A DNA stretch of 64,000 nt from Bartonella sp. HY328 (GCF_025449335.1 NZ_CP104883.1:1294501-1358500); one strand, 5' to 3'. Numbered from the stretch's first letter, positions 8,309 through 17,992 are shown. Notes: a model not told the origin generated them from the letters alone. Translations and numbers: made by a program.

Positions 8309-8977
8309 ATGAATTTTTCTGTAGCGCAATCATGTCCAGACCCCAGCTATGACTGCTCTTTGTGCCCGCGCCTTCATGAATTTTTAAGTGAATGGCGGCA
8401 AATCGAGCCTAATTGGTATAATGGGCCAGTAAAGCCGTTTTGGCCAAAAGGCGGCGGCGAAAATACCAAGCTATTAATTGTTGGCCTAGCTCCAGGTTTG
8501 CGAGGGGCGAATCGCACTGGCCGACCATTTACAGGCGATTATGCCGGCGATTTGCTTTATTCCACATTGAAAATGTACGGTTTTGCACAAGGGCAATTTG
8601 AAGCACGTATTGATGATAGTTTGCAATTAATTGATTGTGCCATAGCTAATGCGGTGCGCTGTGTTCCACCGCAAAATAAACCAGTGGGCGCAGAAATAAA
8701 TATGTGTCGGCAATTCTTATCACCATTATTTAACAATCTTCCAAATTTGAAAATTATTGTTCCTCTTGGTGCTATTGCCCATCAATCAACCATCCGAGCA
8801 CTTAAAAAGCCGGTAAGTCATTATCCGTTTAAGCACGGACTTATGAGCGATGTTGATGGCTTGAAGGTTTTATCAAGCTATCATTGTTCACGCTATAATA
8901 CCAATACGGGTGTTTTGACCGATGCAATGTTTCATGACATTTTTGAAAAAGCCCGCGCTTATCTTGATACTCAATAA
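8309..8977 (+). CDS. Uracil-DNA glycosylase family protein (family 5-like)
   Basis: 222 aa. It belongs to the UDG superfamily, which removes uracil and related lesions from DNA. The block GLAPGLRGANRTGRPFTGDYAG is motif 1 with the Gly-rich, Ala-Pro-Gly form typical of family 5 (UDGb); family 5 lacks the catalytic Asp/Asn of UNG. Cysteines in the N-terminal C-x6-C-x2-C-type cluster (PDPSYDCSLCPRL) and further downstream would hold the 4Fe-4S cluster. Motif 2 is seen as SSYHCSRYNTNTG, with His in the usual place. I take the ATG at 8309; a TTG at 8297 lies 11 nt after AAGGGC and is an alternative. A strong terminator follows. Confidence 0.88.
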   Translation: MNFSVAQSCPDPSYDCSLCPRLHEFLSEWRQIEPNWYNGPVKPFWPKGGGENTKLLIVGLAPGLRGANRTGRPFTGDYAGDLLYSTLKMYGFAQGQFEARIDDSLQLIDCAIANAVRCVPPQNKPVGAEINMCRQFLSPLFNNLPNLKIIVPLGAIAHQSTIRALKKPVSHYPFKHGLMSDVDGLKVLSSYHCSRYNTNTGVLTDAMFHDIFEKARAYLDTQ

Positions 8978-8978
8978 A

Positions 8979-9012
8979 ACGCTGGTCTAATTGATAGGCC
9001 AGCGTCTTTTTT
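8979..9012. terminator. Terminator between UDG gene and the MFS gene
   Basis: A 10-bp stem with one G-U pair: ACGCTGGTCT (8979-8988) with AGGCCAGCGT (8996-9005), then CTTTTTT. It serves the plus-strand UDG gene; the convergent MFS gene could use it too. Confidence 0.8.
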
Positions 9013-9036
9013 GTGTGTTGAACAATGCAAGTAAAT

Positions 9037-10239
9037 CTAGCGTTTGAGTATTTTGACGTCACCAGTCTTTAATTTTGGCAAAAATATTGCGACAAGTCCC
9101 AAGAATGGCAAAAACGAGCAAACATCAAATAGGGTTTGGATGCCATAAATATCAGCAACTTTGCCCAATACTGCCGCAGATATAGCGCCAATACCAAAAG
9201 AAAGGCCAAAGCAAAGACCTGCCACTGTGCCAACGCGGCCGGGCAATAATTCTTGGACAAAAACTACAATTGCTGGAAATGCTGAGGCTAAGATCATACC
9301 AATAATAACCGATAAAATAGCCATGATTGGCAAATTAACATGCGGCATTAAAAGGGTAAAAGGTAATACGCCAAGGATGGATACCCAGATAACCGAGCGT
9401 GCGCCAATGCGATCGCCAATGCGGCCACCGAAAATTGTGCCAACAGCGATACCGCCGAGATAAAGAAATAATAAAATTTGCGCTGTATGGGTGGTTACAC
9501 CAAATTTGTCGATTGCATAAAAAATATAAAAATTGCTCATACAAGCAAGATAAATATATTTAGCTAACATCAATAAAAGCAGCACAAATAAAGTACCAGC
9601 AATTTGTTTATTGGATAAAAGCTGCGGTTGCACGGTGGCTTTTTTCTTTGCGGTGACTTTTAATTGGGCAGCATACCATCGACTAACCCAAATCAACAGT
9701 AAAAAGCCAATAAAGGCAATAATTGCAAAATATCCAATACGGCTTTGTTGCGAGATGAAAAGCGCCGCTAATAATGGGCCAAGCGCTGCGCCAGTATTGC
9801 CGCCAACTTGGAAAATAGCTTGGGCAAAACCATGGCGACCCCCCGATGCAAGTCGCGTAACCCGCGAGGCTTCTGGATGAAATATTGCCGAGCCAAAACC
9901 AACACTTGCAGCGCCAATAAGCAGTACATAATAATGATGCGCATTAGCGAGCAGTAATAAACCAAGCATAGTAAATAATGAGGCAAAAGGGAGCGAGTAG
10001 GGGAGGGGACGTTTATCGGTATAAAAGCCGATAAGCGGTTGTAAAATTGAACCCGTTATTTGATATGTAGCGGTGATAAGGGCAATTTGAAAAAAGGTCA
10101 GGCCATAATTATCACTTAATATGGGATAAATAGCAGGCAACATCGACTGCATGACATCATTAAACAAATGACTAAGACTAATCGCAAGAATAATGGCAAT
10201 GACCGTATCTTCTGCTTTTACTGCTGGGTCTTTTATCAT
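9037..10239 (-). CDS. MFS efflux protein of the Fsr (fosmidomycin resistance) type
   Basis: 400 aa with twelve predicted membrane segments, in the inner membrane. The segments SHLFNDVMQSMLPAIYP, LQPLIGFYTDKRP and the block GSAIFHPEASRV...ASGGRHGFAQ match what I recall of E. coli Fsr closely. Fsr-type pumps export drugs such as fosmidomycin by proton antiport; the natural substrate is not known. The ATG at 10239 is chosen because GGGAGGAG lies 8 nt upstream; a GTG at 10245 would be only 2 nt from it. The gene is alone, with about 880 bases of gene-free DNA upstream. Confidence 0.88.
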   Translation of the reverse strand: MIKDPAVKAEDTVIAIILAISLSHLFNDVMQSMLPAIYPILSDNYGLTFFQIALITATYQITGSILQPLIGFYTDKRPLPYSLPFASLFTMLGLLLLANAHHYYVLLIGAASVGFGSAIFHPEASRVTRLASGGRHGFAQAIFQVGGNTGAALGPLLAALFISQQSRIGYFAIIAFIGFLLLIWVSRWYAAQLKVTAKKKATVQPQLLSNKQIAGTLFVLLLLMLAKYIYLACMSNFYIFYAIDKFGVTTHTAQILLFLYLGGIAVGTIFGGRIGDRIGARSVIWVSILGVLPFTLLMPHVNLPIMAILSVIIGMILASAFPAIVVFVQELLPGRVGTVAGLCFGLSFGIGAISAAVLGKVADIYGIQTLFDVCSFLPFLGLVAIFLPKLKTGDVKILKR

Positions 10240-11124
10240 AGCCACAGCTCCTCCCTATATCTTATTGATGATACCGCTTTTGCTATACTGGCTTATTTGT
10301 AATCATCATTAAGCAGCTATATTAAAATTTTAAGCTTTGTCGTGTTTATAGCAATTTTAGTTAATTAAGGCAGATAGAAATATGCTTAAAAACTATTTAA
10401 ATGGTAACAAAATTTTGCATTAATAATTTTGAATGACTAACCTAAATAGGAGGAGTTGGTTTTCGAAAAAGATCAATGCTTCATGCGAGTGCCTTGGTTT
10501 TAACGATGGACAGGACACAATGAGTGGCTTAAAGGATAAGAATTAAAACGGCATATATTGCGGAAATTCTGGTAAGAGTATAGTTGAAGCTTAGCTTCTT
10601 GTTTCTCGTGTATTGTAAGCATATTTTTCAAACATATCAATACTTATAAAACAAAAAAGCAGTTGTTTCATGTAAGGTGAGAGTTACAATCCTGTAAAAG
10701 TGTCTTTCCATTATAGATATTGAATGACTACCTAAATAAATGTCATTAATAATCGTAGCTCAGCAATTCTTTATATTGTTCGATAATAAAATACTCCGAT
10801 ATCCCAACCATATAATTATTGATTTTAAATTTTGCCGACCAAAACGTTACTATTGTTAGTTATGGCGCGACTTTTAATATATTATTTAAAGCGTCGAAGA
10901 TTTAGCTTAAAGCTGAATATGCGAAAAATATTTATTAGAAATCGTTTAAATAATAGTTTATAATAAATTTGCATGATAATGCATATTTTAATATATCTAA
11001 CTGATATACCCTCTTTAAAAGCAAAAAGCAGGTAGTAAACATGTAGAAATTGTTAAACGCTTTTTAAGCGGGAGTGATGTAAATTATAGAAAGATATCTA
11101 AACTATAAGATAATTCTAGTGAAA
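10240..11124. other. Gene-free AT-rich stretch
   Basis: No convincing gene. Two near-identical 18-bp direct repeats (TGAATGACTAACCTAAATA-like) lie at 10430-10448 and 10720-10737. A good-looking ribosome site AGGAGGAG at 10448-10455 has no open frame behind it worth calling. The stretch could be decayed coding DNA at the edge of the polysaccharide patch. Confidence 0.5.
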
Positions 11125-12279
11125 TTAAACAGCACTAACCTCAAGTAACTTTAAATATTCACTTCGAATACATTTATAATCGTAGTTGCTAAATGCTGTT
11201 GTATAAGCATTTTTAATAATGCTAGATATATCAATGTTTTTTAAATAAATATTTTCGATTGTAGTAAACCATTCTTCGCCAGAACATAAAAAACCATTTT
11301 CACCATGCGATATTGCATTTTTATAGGCAAAAGAAGGGCTGGCACAAGTTACAACATTAACCAAAGCAGCTTCAAAAAATTTTAATTCTGATTTACAATC
11401 ATTGAACTCAGTTTGAAGTAAAGGAACTATATTTACATCAACCTCTGCAATTTTGTATTGTAGTTCTTGATAAGAAACTTTTGGCTCAAATTTAACTTTG
11501 TGTTTTACCCCCGACTTATCCCATTCTTCACTTAATGAAATATATCCCACAATGTTTAAATAAATATTTTCATATTTTTGCATTAATCTAATAAGGTAAA
11601 CTTCTGCTAGTCTAAAATCATTATTATGTGACGGAGAGCCAGAAAAATATCCGATAGTAAATTTCTTTCGATCTTTTATAGTTTTTTGCGATATTGCATA
11701 TTCTGAAGCCTCTTTTTGCTCCTGATTAAATCCATTTTTCACTAAAAAATAAGGTATGCCAAAATCTTCTTGTATTTTTTTTCCCAAAATTTTATTGGAT
11801 ACAATACATTTTTCAACCTGATTTAACAAAATATCTATTTTGGCACCATACAATATAAGGTGGTTTTGGGTGGGAGCATCTTCCACGCCTACCGCGTAAA
11901 TATAATCTGCCGCATATTGGGGCTTATAAATACAATCGTCAATATCATAATATACAGGTACAGCCTTGATTTTTGCAACATAAAGCAAGGTATCAATCAA
12001 CGGATCCCAAGTAGCCCTTTGTAAAACTATTAAATCAATTTCGTCTAAATTATTGAGTATAGAAGGAATTTCGCTTGTTAAAAAGCATGTCAACTCAATA
12101 TTTCCTTCATCAGCATCAAAAGCTTCTTTAATGTTAAAAAAACGATACCGGAATGTTGAATCGTCAAATTCATTTTTTATATAAACAATGGTTTTTTTAG
12201 TAGAAAAAATAGCAGAATACCTTTCAAAGAAAGTTCCTAATTCTAAACCATCTGGATATTTCTTTTTTAAAGTATACAT
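11125..12279 (-). CDS. Glycosyltransferase (GT-B, GT4-like), surface polysaccharide
   Basis: 384 aa. The C-terminal half looks like a GT4-type domain: GYFSGSPSHNNDFRLAEVYL begins the nucleotide-binding half, and the segment SELKFFEAALVNVVTCAS contains the usual Glu/Ala-rich acceptor-site helix (E-x7-E type), followed by SHGENGFLC. The N-terminal half carries a Rossmann-like part with YYDIDDCIY. The role is probably transfer of a sugar during assembly of O-antigen, capsule or a glycoprotein glycan. Its ATG shares one base with the stop of the upstream gene (TAATG), so the two are coupled. Base composition is more AT-rich than that of the neighbouring core genes, which hints at transfer. Confidence 0.8.
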   Translation of the reverse strand: MYTLKKKYPDGLELGTFFERYSAIFSTKKTIVYIKNEFDDSTFRYRFFNIKEAFDADEGNIELTCFLTSEIPSILNNLDEIDLIVLQRATWDPLIDTLLYVAKIKAVPVYYDIDDCIYKPQYAADYIYAVGVEDAPTQNHLILYGAKIDILLNQVEKCIVSNKILGKKIQEDFGIPYFLVKNGFNQEQKEASEYAISQKTIKDRKKFTIGYFSGSPSHNNDFRLAEVYLIRLMQKYENIYLNIVGYISLSEEWDKSGVKHKVKFEPKVSYQELQYKIAEVDVNIVPLLQTEFNDCKSELKFFEAALVNVVTCASPSFAYKNAISHGENGFLCSGEEWFTTIENIYLKNIDISSIIKNAYTTAFSNYDYKCIRSEYLKLLEVSAV

Positions 12280-14765
12280 TAAATTTCTTCTTTTATATTT
12301 TTTTCTAAAAAGTCAACAGAATTAGACAATGCATCCACCCAATCACGATTTATCTTATTATTTTTAAAATTTTCTTTCCGTGTTTCTACATCATTCACCA
12401 GTTTAATTGCGTCTTTAAGTCCAGCGAGCATGTGATCAAGAGTTAAATTTGCGCAAATAATATTCTTACTATAGTTTGATAAGTCTTTTTTATTGTAAGC
12501 TTGATTAGTAAGAACTACGCTCCCAGAACATGCCGCATCAAAAGGTGGATAACTCGGATGTGGGGTGTAAATAACACTAAAGCATAGATCTATCTCTGAC
12601 ATTAGCTCATAATATCCATCCCAATCCATTACTCCATTGTTTACTATAGTGACATTTTTATTGTCAAACTCAATTCCAAAATCTTTGCTATCGCCAGCTG
12701 TGTAAATAACCCATTCTTCTGGACTTAGAATTCCGCGGTTGAAAGCTTCGTTTAATACATTAAAACAAAAATAAAATAAATTTCTTTGGTGTGAAGGACG
12801 CGCAAAGAAAAATAGCTTTTTAATTCTTTTATTGGGTAAAAAACTTTTTTTACTAGGTTGTAACAATTCTGAGAATGCTGGTTCAAAGTAAATGCCTTGA
12901 TTTTTAACATTGTCATAACCAGCATTTACTAGGTAATCATATAGTAATTTAGTATTAACGATTGGATAGATATTTTCATCTGTTAGAGATAAGTATGCAT
13001 TAAGGTGCAAATCTCCATGATCATAAAAAAAGGTTTCTACTTCTTGCATGATATAGAAAATTTTATTGGGAACACCTGCCTCTTTCAGCATTTTTAAATT
13101 GCTCCACATTGTACACAAAAAAACATCCTTTTCATCAATTGGGAGATTGGAGTTTTCTTCAAGAAATAAAAATTCAACTTTTATCGCTTTGGACAAGTTA
13201 TTATGTTTCAAAAACACGTTAAAAACATCAATGTCCATTTCGGCACAGGCTAAAATTCGAAGTGGTATTTTATGCTTTATAACATATTCCAAAGCCAAAC
13301 GTAATGCCGTTGCTTTGCCACCAAAAAAACTATTTTTTTGGAAACCTGTAAATACAATATTAAAACGATGATCACCCTCTATTTTTGATATATTCTTTGT
13401 CAAATTGATGCGAGGATAACTACATATATGTGCGGTTATATGTTTTATACCAACCAGATGTTTATTAGTGGCTGGTTCAGTAATTATATTTTTCTCAACA
13501 TTTTGTTTAATTTGTTCATTCGCTATTGGTGCATTAAAATTTAAGTAATTATTTACATCCAAAAGGGCAACATTTTTTATAGGTATATTTTTTTTAGGGG
13601 CAGGCTTACCGCGCAATTTACGGCTCAAGTCACGCGGGATATATTTCCAAAATGTTAAATACCGTTTTAAAAGCCAATTACGACTTTGCATTAATTTTAA
13701 TGCATTATTAATTATAGAATTAGCCTCACCCACAACTTGGTTGATTAAGTTATAATTGCTGAGCGTTAAATTTTCATTTTTGCTTTTTAGTTCAGTATTA
13801 TAAAATTGCAGCGTGTTAAATTCAGAAACTAGTGCATCATATGTTTGAGCAAGTGTTTCATACTTGGCTACAATCGCTTTATCAGCTACGATCATTTCTT
13901 CATTATTTTTTTTGGAATCAGTATATTGCTTTTCAAGAGATGCTATTTTGTCTAGCGTCAAGTCTTTTTCTTTGACTGCTTCATAATACAAATTTTCTAA
14001 TTTTATATGTTGTGATATCTCTACAGAGGTGTTTATTTTTTTTATAAACTCAGCTGTCTTTTGAAAATAAACTTTATAAAAATTTCGTAGGTCCTGATCT
14101 TCATTTAAATTTTTAAGAATATCAATAATAGGCTCATCTTGATTTTGTCCGACATAAAGAACGCCAAGGCCATGTCCATGCATAAAATTAAAATGTGGAT
14201 AATTTTTAGATACTTCTTCCCAAAAACGCCACACACCAAAGTCAGCTTCAAACACGTTCGTATCGTGAAAAATAATTACGCCACGATTTGACATTTTGCT
14301 TATATATGTTTCAAAATCTTTTTTAACAGCTTCATATGTATGAAAGCCATCAATGTGCAAAAGATCGATTGAACCATTTTCAAAATCATCCACTGCTTCT
14401 TCAAAGGTCATACGTTTTAGAGTTGCAAAATGATCATAAATTACCAAGTCTTTTTGAACGCCTTCAAAAATACTATTGTCATAAAATGCTGCCTGTTCAT
14501 CACCAAGCCAAGTATCTACAGCAACAGCTTTAGCGCCATATTCAAGACGCTCTGCAGCATAACAAAATGCATTAAAGCTTAAACCTCTATGTGTTCCCAA
14601 TTCAACAAAAAGCGCTGGCTTATGTAATGCTGTCAAGCACATTAAAAAAGGAACATGTCCTGCCCATGCACTATGTTTATATTGCTCAATTGTTGGTTTA
14701 AATGGCCAAAAAGAAGGAATAAGGAATGATAGCATACTATCGGAAAAATTTTTCTTTATGACCAT
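12279..14765 (-). CDS. Three-part protein: methyltransferase, coiled coil, glycosyltransferase
   Basis: 828 aa. Residues about 40-240 are a class I SAM-dependent methyltransferase: motif I is LFVELGTHRGLSFNAF, followed by AVDTWLGD, DLLHIDGFHTYE and GVIIFHDTN, the pattern of the cephalosporin-hydroxylase/Methyltransf_24 group that modifies sugars. Residues about 245-345 are Lys/Glu-rich and predicted coiled coil. Residues about 460-825 are GT-B-like (FTGFQKNSFFGGKATALRLAL near 470; ICFSVIYTPHPSYPPFDAACSGSVVLTNQ near 760 as the donor-sugar part). Such multidomain proteins build and methylate surface polysaccharide chains. It is first in a two-gene unit with the following glycosyltransferase. 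The start ATG has AAGAG 7 nt upstream. Confidence 0.8.
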   Translation of the reverse strand: MVIKKNFSDSMLSFLIPSFWPFKPTIEQYKHSAWAGHVPFLMCLTALHKPALFVELGTHRGLSFNAFCYAAERLEYGAKAVAVDTWLGDEQAAFYDNSIFEGVQKDLVIYDHFATLKRMTFEEAVDDFENGSIDLLHIDGFHTYEAVKKDFETYISKMSNRGVIIFHDTNVFEADFGVWRFWEEVSKNYPHFNFMHGHGLGVLYVGQNQDEPIIDILKNLNEDQDLRNFYKVYFQKTAEFIKKINTSVEISQHIKLENLYYEAVKEKDLTLDKIASLEKQYTDSKKNNEEMIVADKAIVAKYETLAQTYDALVSEFNTLQFYNTELKSKNENLTLSNYNLINQVVGEANSIINNALKLMQSRNWLLKRYLTFWKYIPRDLSRKLRGKPAPKKNIPIKNVALLDVNNYLNFNAPIANEQIKQNVEKNIITEPATNKHLVGIKHITAHICSYPRINLTKNISKIEGDHRFNIVFTGFQKNSFFGGKATALRLALEYVIKHKIPLRILACAEMDIDVFNVFLKHNNLSKAIKVEFLFLEENSNLPIDEKDVFLCTMWSNLKMLKEAGVPNKIFYIMQEVETFFYDHGDLHLNAYLSLTDENIYPIVNTKLLYDYLVNAGYDNVKNQGIYFEPAFSELLQPSKKSFLPNKRIKKLFFFARPSHQRNLFYFCFNVLNEAFNRGILSPEEWVIYTAGDSKDFGIEFDNKNVTIVNNGVMDWDGYYELMSEIDLCFSVIYTPHPSYPPFDAACSGSVVLTNQAYNKKDLSNYSKNIICANLTLDHMLAGLKDAIKLVNDVETRKENFKNNKINRDWVDALSNSVDFLEKNIKEEI

Positions 14766-15448
14766 ATTTTTACTCTTAAATTAATAAATTAAGCGATAAG
14801 ATGATGTTTTAGGCGTCTATATTTTAATATTGTAAAAAAATAATTTCTAAAACTGAAGACGAATCTAAGTAGGTTTATAGCATCTCCTGTTTATTTTTAA
14901 AAGCAGCCACTTAGAATTAAAAGCCATTTTCACACTGGTATATAAGTTTTTAGAGCGCTTTAGACGAAGAGGCCTTTTACTGATTATATCTATGCTAATT
15001 TTAGATTTATAAGCTGTGTAACTCAAATTTTACTTTGATTAACATCTTGTAATGCACATTTTTAAAAACTTGGACAAAATTTTACTTTTGATTGCTAGAT
15101 CAATTTAAAAAGTAAAAAATGTTGTTTTACCAATGATACACTGATAAATTAGCTTTTTACGGGGCGCAGTCGGGACAAATTTTTATTTACTTTTGAATAT
15201 CAGGGGTTTAATTTCACCATCTATATAGGTTTACAATATTAAACTTTTATAGGTGCTAATAATGATACCAGACGTTATCTTAATTTCATATTGTTAAAGC
15301 TTTAGGTTATTAACTATATTTTTAGTTTTTTAACCCTTTTTTAACTACTATTGGCAGCTGGTTTGAAAGTTAAGAGACGATTCATCATTAGCCTTTATGA
15401 CTTTTGAAGATTAAATTTAAGATGTCAAAGCACTATGACGGGAAGCAC
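14766..15448. other. Gene-free AT-rich stretch between the polysaccharide genes and slt
   Basis: About 680 bases without a supported gene. It must hold the divergent promoters of the polysaccharide pair (minus strand) and of the transglycosylase (plus strand), but I could not pick out a clear -35/-10 pair. Composition is strongly AT-rich. Confidence 0.5.
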
Positions 15449-17560
15449 ATGATGAAATCTGGTTTATATCTTGGCCGAGTAGCATTAGTGAGTGGGCTAT
15501 CTTTAACTGCAATTGTTCAATCTTTTGCGCAAACACCAAAATTACCATCCGATGGCCCCGTTCCGTTAACAAGGCCCTTTGCATCAGCGCCGCAAGCAGG
15601 AAGCGGTTCAGTTGCTGCAGATAATATCATCACTTCAGGTATTCCTAAATTGCCGACAGGTAAGATGGTTGGCAAATTAAAAGATGGACTTGACGCGCTA
15701 TATAAAAAAAATGACGCAAATCGTGCTATTGCTATTCGTAATGGATTGGCGGTTAATTCAATTGATCGGCAAATTTTGACATGGAGCCTAGCGACCTCTG
15801 GTGTACCAGAAATGTCGAGCAGCGCTATTGTGTCGGCGATGCATGAGGTGGCAGATTGGCCAGGCCAGTCAATTATGCAGCGTAATTTTGAACGAGCAAT
15901 TTCGCGCGAAAATTTAAGCGCAGCAAATGTCATTAGTCTTTTTTCCAATCGCCGTCCTGAAACAGCACAAGGCATGGTAACGCTTGCCAATGCTTTAGCT
16001 GCGTCCGGTAAAACTGCACAAGCGCGGGCAGTGATCGCGCCATGGTGGCATCGCGAAAAACTGAACCCAGCCGAAGAAAAATATGTGCTTGAAAAGCTCA
16101 ATGGTGTTTTAACATCAGATGATCATCTTATCCGCATGAAAGCCATGTTGCTTGCCTATCGTATTGATGCGGCTGAGCGCGTTTCAGGGCCTGCCAAGGC
16201 ACGCTCATTCTATCTTGCTTTTGAAGCGGTAGCGCGTAACAGAAAAGACGCAGGGCAGCGGCTTGCTAATGTCGATCCATCATGGCGTAAAGACCCTGTT
16301 TATAGCTATGCGCGTATTCAATTTTTAAGGCGGGCTGGAAAATATACTGATGCCGCAAATGTACTTTTAAAAACGCCAAAAGATGCTGCATCTTTGGTTG
16401 ACCCAGATGCTTGGTGGAATGAACGGCGTGTTTTATCGCGTGAAATGCTGGATCTTAATAATCCAAAACTTGCTTACCAATTGGCAGCGGCACATGCTGC
16501 AGAAAGTCCAACAGCGGCAGCGGACGCCGAATTTCATGCTGGTTGGTATGCATTGCGTTTTTTAAATGATCCCAAAACAGCTATGCGCCATTTTAGCCAG
16601 ATAGCGAAAATTTCATCGGGGCCGATTTCATTGTCGCGCGCTTATTATTGGATGGGCAGGGCAAGTGAAGCGCAAAAAAATCCCGCGCAAGCAACAGGTT
16701 ACTATCAACAATCCGCCCATTTTGGTACGACATTTTATGGGCAATTATCTGCGGCACGTCTTGGGGCGTCAAAGCTTGAATTGCCTTACCCAAAACCAAG
16801 CAATGATGAAAAACAACGTTTTGAAAAACGCGGTGCCGTTCGCGCTATATTAAGGTTAGAGGCGGCAGGCTATAGTGATAAAGCAGGTCTACTTTATCGC
16901 GAGTTAAGCCGCGAATTAAGAAGCCCCGGTGAACTTGCCTTGCTAGCGGTAATGGCAGAGCGCAAAAGCAACCATGTCATGAGTTTGCGCATTGGTAAAA
17001 CGGCGGTTTTGCGGGGCATTAATGTGGGCGCACTTTCGCATCCTTTGGGTGCTATTCCATCATCTGCCAATATTTCACCATCAGGTAAGGCGCTTGCTTA
17101 TGCTATTGCGCGTCAAGAAAGTGAATTTAATCCCTCTGCAGTTTCAAGCGCTGGTGCACGCGGTATGTTACAATTAATGCCAGCCACGGCAAAATCAGTA
17201 GCAGCAAAACGCGGCATTGCTTATAATGTCCAACGATTGACGACCGACCCTGCCTATAATGCTACTTTGGGCGCGCATTTTTTAGGTGACCAGTTAGAGC
17301 GTTTTGACGGATCTTATGTTTTGACCTTTGTTGGTTATAATGCTGGACCAACCCGCGCTAATGAATGGATTAACCGCTATGGAGATCCGCGCGGCCGTGA
17401 TTTGGATACAATTGTTGATTGGATTGAGCGCATTCCTTACACAGAAACACGCAATTATGTGCAGCGCGTGATGGAAAATTATCAGGTCTATAAAGCGCGG
17501 TTGACGGGTTCATTTACAATTAAAAATGACCTTATCGCAGGACGCGCAATGAAAAATTAG
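15449..17560 (+). CDS. slt: Soluble lytic murein transglycosylase (Slt70 type)
   Basis: 703 aa. It cleaves the glycan strands of peptidoglycan in the periplasm, leaving 1,6-anhydro-muramic ends. A signal peptide is visible (MMKSGLYLGRVALVSGLSLTAIV..., cut after Phe-Ala-Gln). A long alpha-helical U-shaped region with TPR-like units fills the middle. The SLT catalytic domain lies at about residues 540-690: the catalytic Glu is in AIARQESEFNP (about residue 557), followed by SSAGARGMLQLMPATA and FVGYNAGP. I choose the ATG at 15449 because GGGAAG lies just upstream and the signal peptide follows; ATGs at 15422 and 15452 are alternatives. The stop codon is in the first of three 17-bp tandem repeats. 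Confidence 0.93.
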   Translation: MMKSGLYLGRVALVSGLSLTAIVQSFAQTPKLPSDGPVPLTRPFASAPQAGSGSVAADNIITSGIPKLPTGKMVGKLKDGLDALYKKNDANRAIAIRNGLAVNSIDRQILTWSLATSGVPEMSSSAIVSAMHEVADWPGQSIMQRNFERAISRENLSAANVISLFSNRRPETAQGMVTLANALAASGKTAQARAVIAPWWHREKLNPAEEKYVLEKLNGVLTSDDHLIRMKAMLLAYRIDAAERVSGPAKARSFYLAFEAVARNRKDAGQRLANVDPSWRKDPVYSYARIQFLRRAGKYTDAANVLLKTPKDAASLVDPDAWWNERRVLSREMLDLNNPKLAYQLAAAHAAESPTAAADAEFHAGWYALRFLNDPKTAMRHFSQIAKISSGPISLSRAYYWMGRASEAQKNPAQATGYYQQSAHFGTTFYGQLSAARLGASKLELPYPKPSNDEKQRFEKRGAVRAILRLEAAGYSDKAGLLYRELSRELRSPGELALLAVMAERKSNHVMSLRIGKTAVLRGINVGALSHPLGAIPSSANISPSGKALAYAIARQESEFNPSAVSSAGARGMLQLMPATAKSVAAKRGIAYNVQRLTTDPAYNATLGAHFLGDQLERFDGSYVLTFVGYNAGPTRANEWINRYGDPRGRDLDTIVDWIERIPYTETRNYVQRVMENYQVYKARLTGSFTIKNDLIAGRAMKN

Positions 17561-17599
17561 TAAAAGTGAAAAATTAGTAAAAATGAAAAACTAGCAAAA
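17549..17599 (+). repeat. Three tandem 17-bp repeats across the slt stop codon
   Basis: Copies at 17549-17565, 17566-17582 and 17583-17599, of the form RTGAAAAAYTAGYAAAA. Each carries a TAG. As 17 is not a multiple of three, the three TAGs fall in all three frames. Confidence 0.9.
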
Positions 17600-17602
17600 G
17601 AA

Positions 17603-17632
17603 CCCAAAGTTGTATTTGCTTTGGGCATTTCT
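17603..17632 (+). terminator. Likely slt terminator
   Basis: A 7-bp stem, CCCAAAG (17603-17609) and CTTTGGG (17619-17625), followed by CATTTCTTTT. It directly follows the tandem repeats. Confidence 0.6.
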
Positions 17633-17662
17633 TTTGCCGCGTTTACGCTTGTAAGAACGCCA

Positions 17663-17824
17663 TTATTTTTTATCTTCAAAGGGTTGGGATTTTGCCGCTG
17701 CTATAATAGCCCGCTCATGGGCGTTGCCACGATAAAACAACTTGCGCACAAAATAACCGCATAAAGCGCCCAAAAGTGAAGATAGAGCAATTAATAAAAT
17801 AATCTCAAAAGCAAGATGAAGCAT
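17663..17824 (-). CDS. Small membrane protein, 53 aa
   Basis: 53 aa, beginning MLHLAFEIILLIALSSLLGA. One membrane helix covers about residues 4-25, then a basic stretch (VRKLFYRGN) and a charged tail ending EDKK; the tail should lie in the cytoplasm. It follows another tiny gene by 3 nt, and AAGGAGAAAAG inside the end of that gene serves as its ribosome site. Function unknown. The tight three-gene spacing with the BON-domain gene suggests a common envelope role. Confidence 0.65.
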   Translation of the reverse strand: MLHLAFEIILLIALSSLLGALCGYFVRKLFYRGNAHERAIIAAAKSQPFEDKK

Positions 17825-17827
17825 GAT

Positions 17828-17932
17828 TTACTTTTCTCCTTCATTGCGTTTGCTCACTGTCCAGCCGATAAAAAAGCTAACAATTGCTGCACTAAGCATC
17901 CATGGCCAAAGAAATGATATGAGAAAAGTCAT
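17828..17932 (-). CDS. Small membrane protein, 34 aa
   Basis: 34 aa, beginning MTFLISFLWPWMLSAAIVSF. A single membrane helix covers about residues 3-26, followed by a charged tail SKRNEGEK. AGGACC lies upstream of the ATG, and the next small gene begins 3 nt after its stop. It is 60 nt downstream of the BON-domain gene on the same strand. Function unknown; gene call rests on spacing, ribosome site and the membrane-protein-like composition. Confidence 0.6.
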   Translation of the reverse strand: MTFLISFLWPWMLSAAIVSFFIGWTVSKRNEGEK

Positions 17933-17992
17933 AATTAAGGTCCTATAAGGTTAAATCCATGTCGCAATTATGTGGTTGATAGCTGAGATATT

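Noticed and set aside
10448..10500. A strong AGGAGGAG ribosome-site-like sequence
   Set aside because: The only frame behind it is about 15 codons from a TTG placed too close to it.
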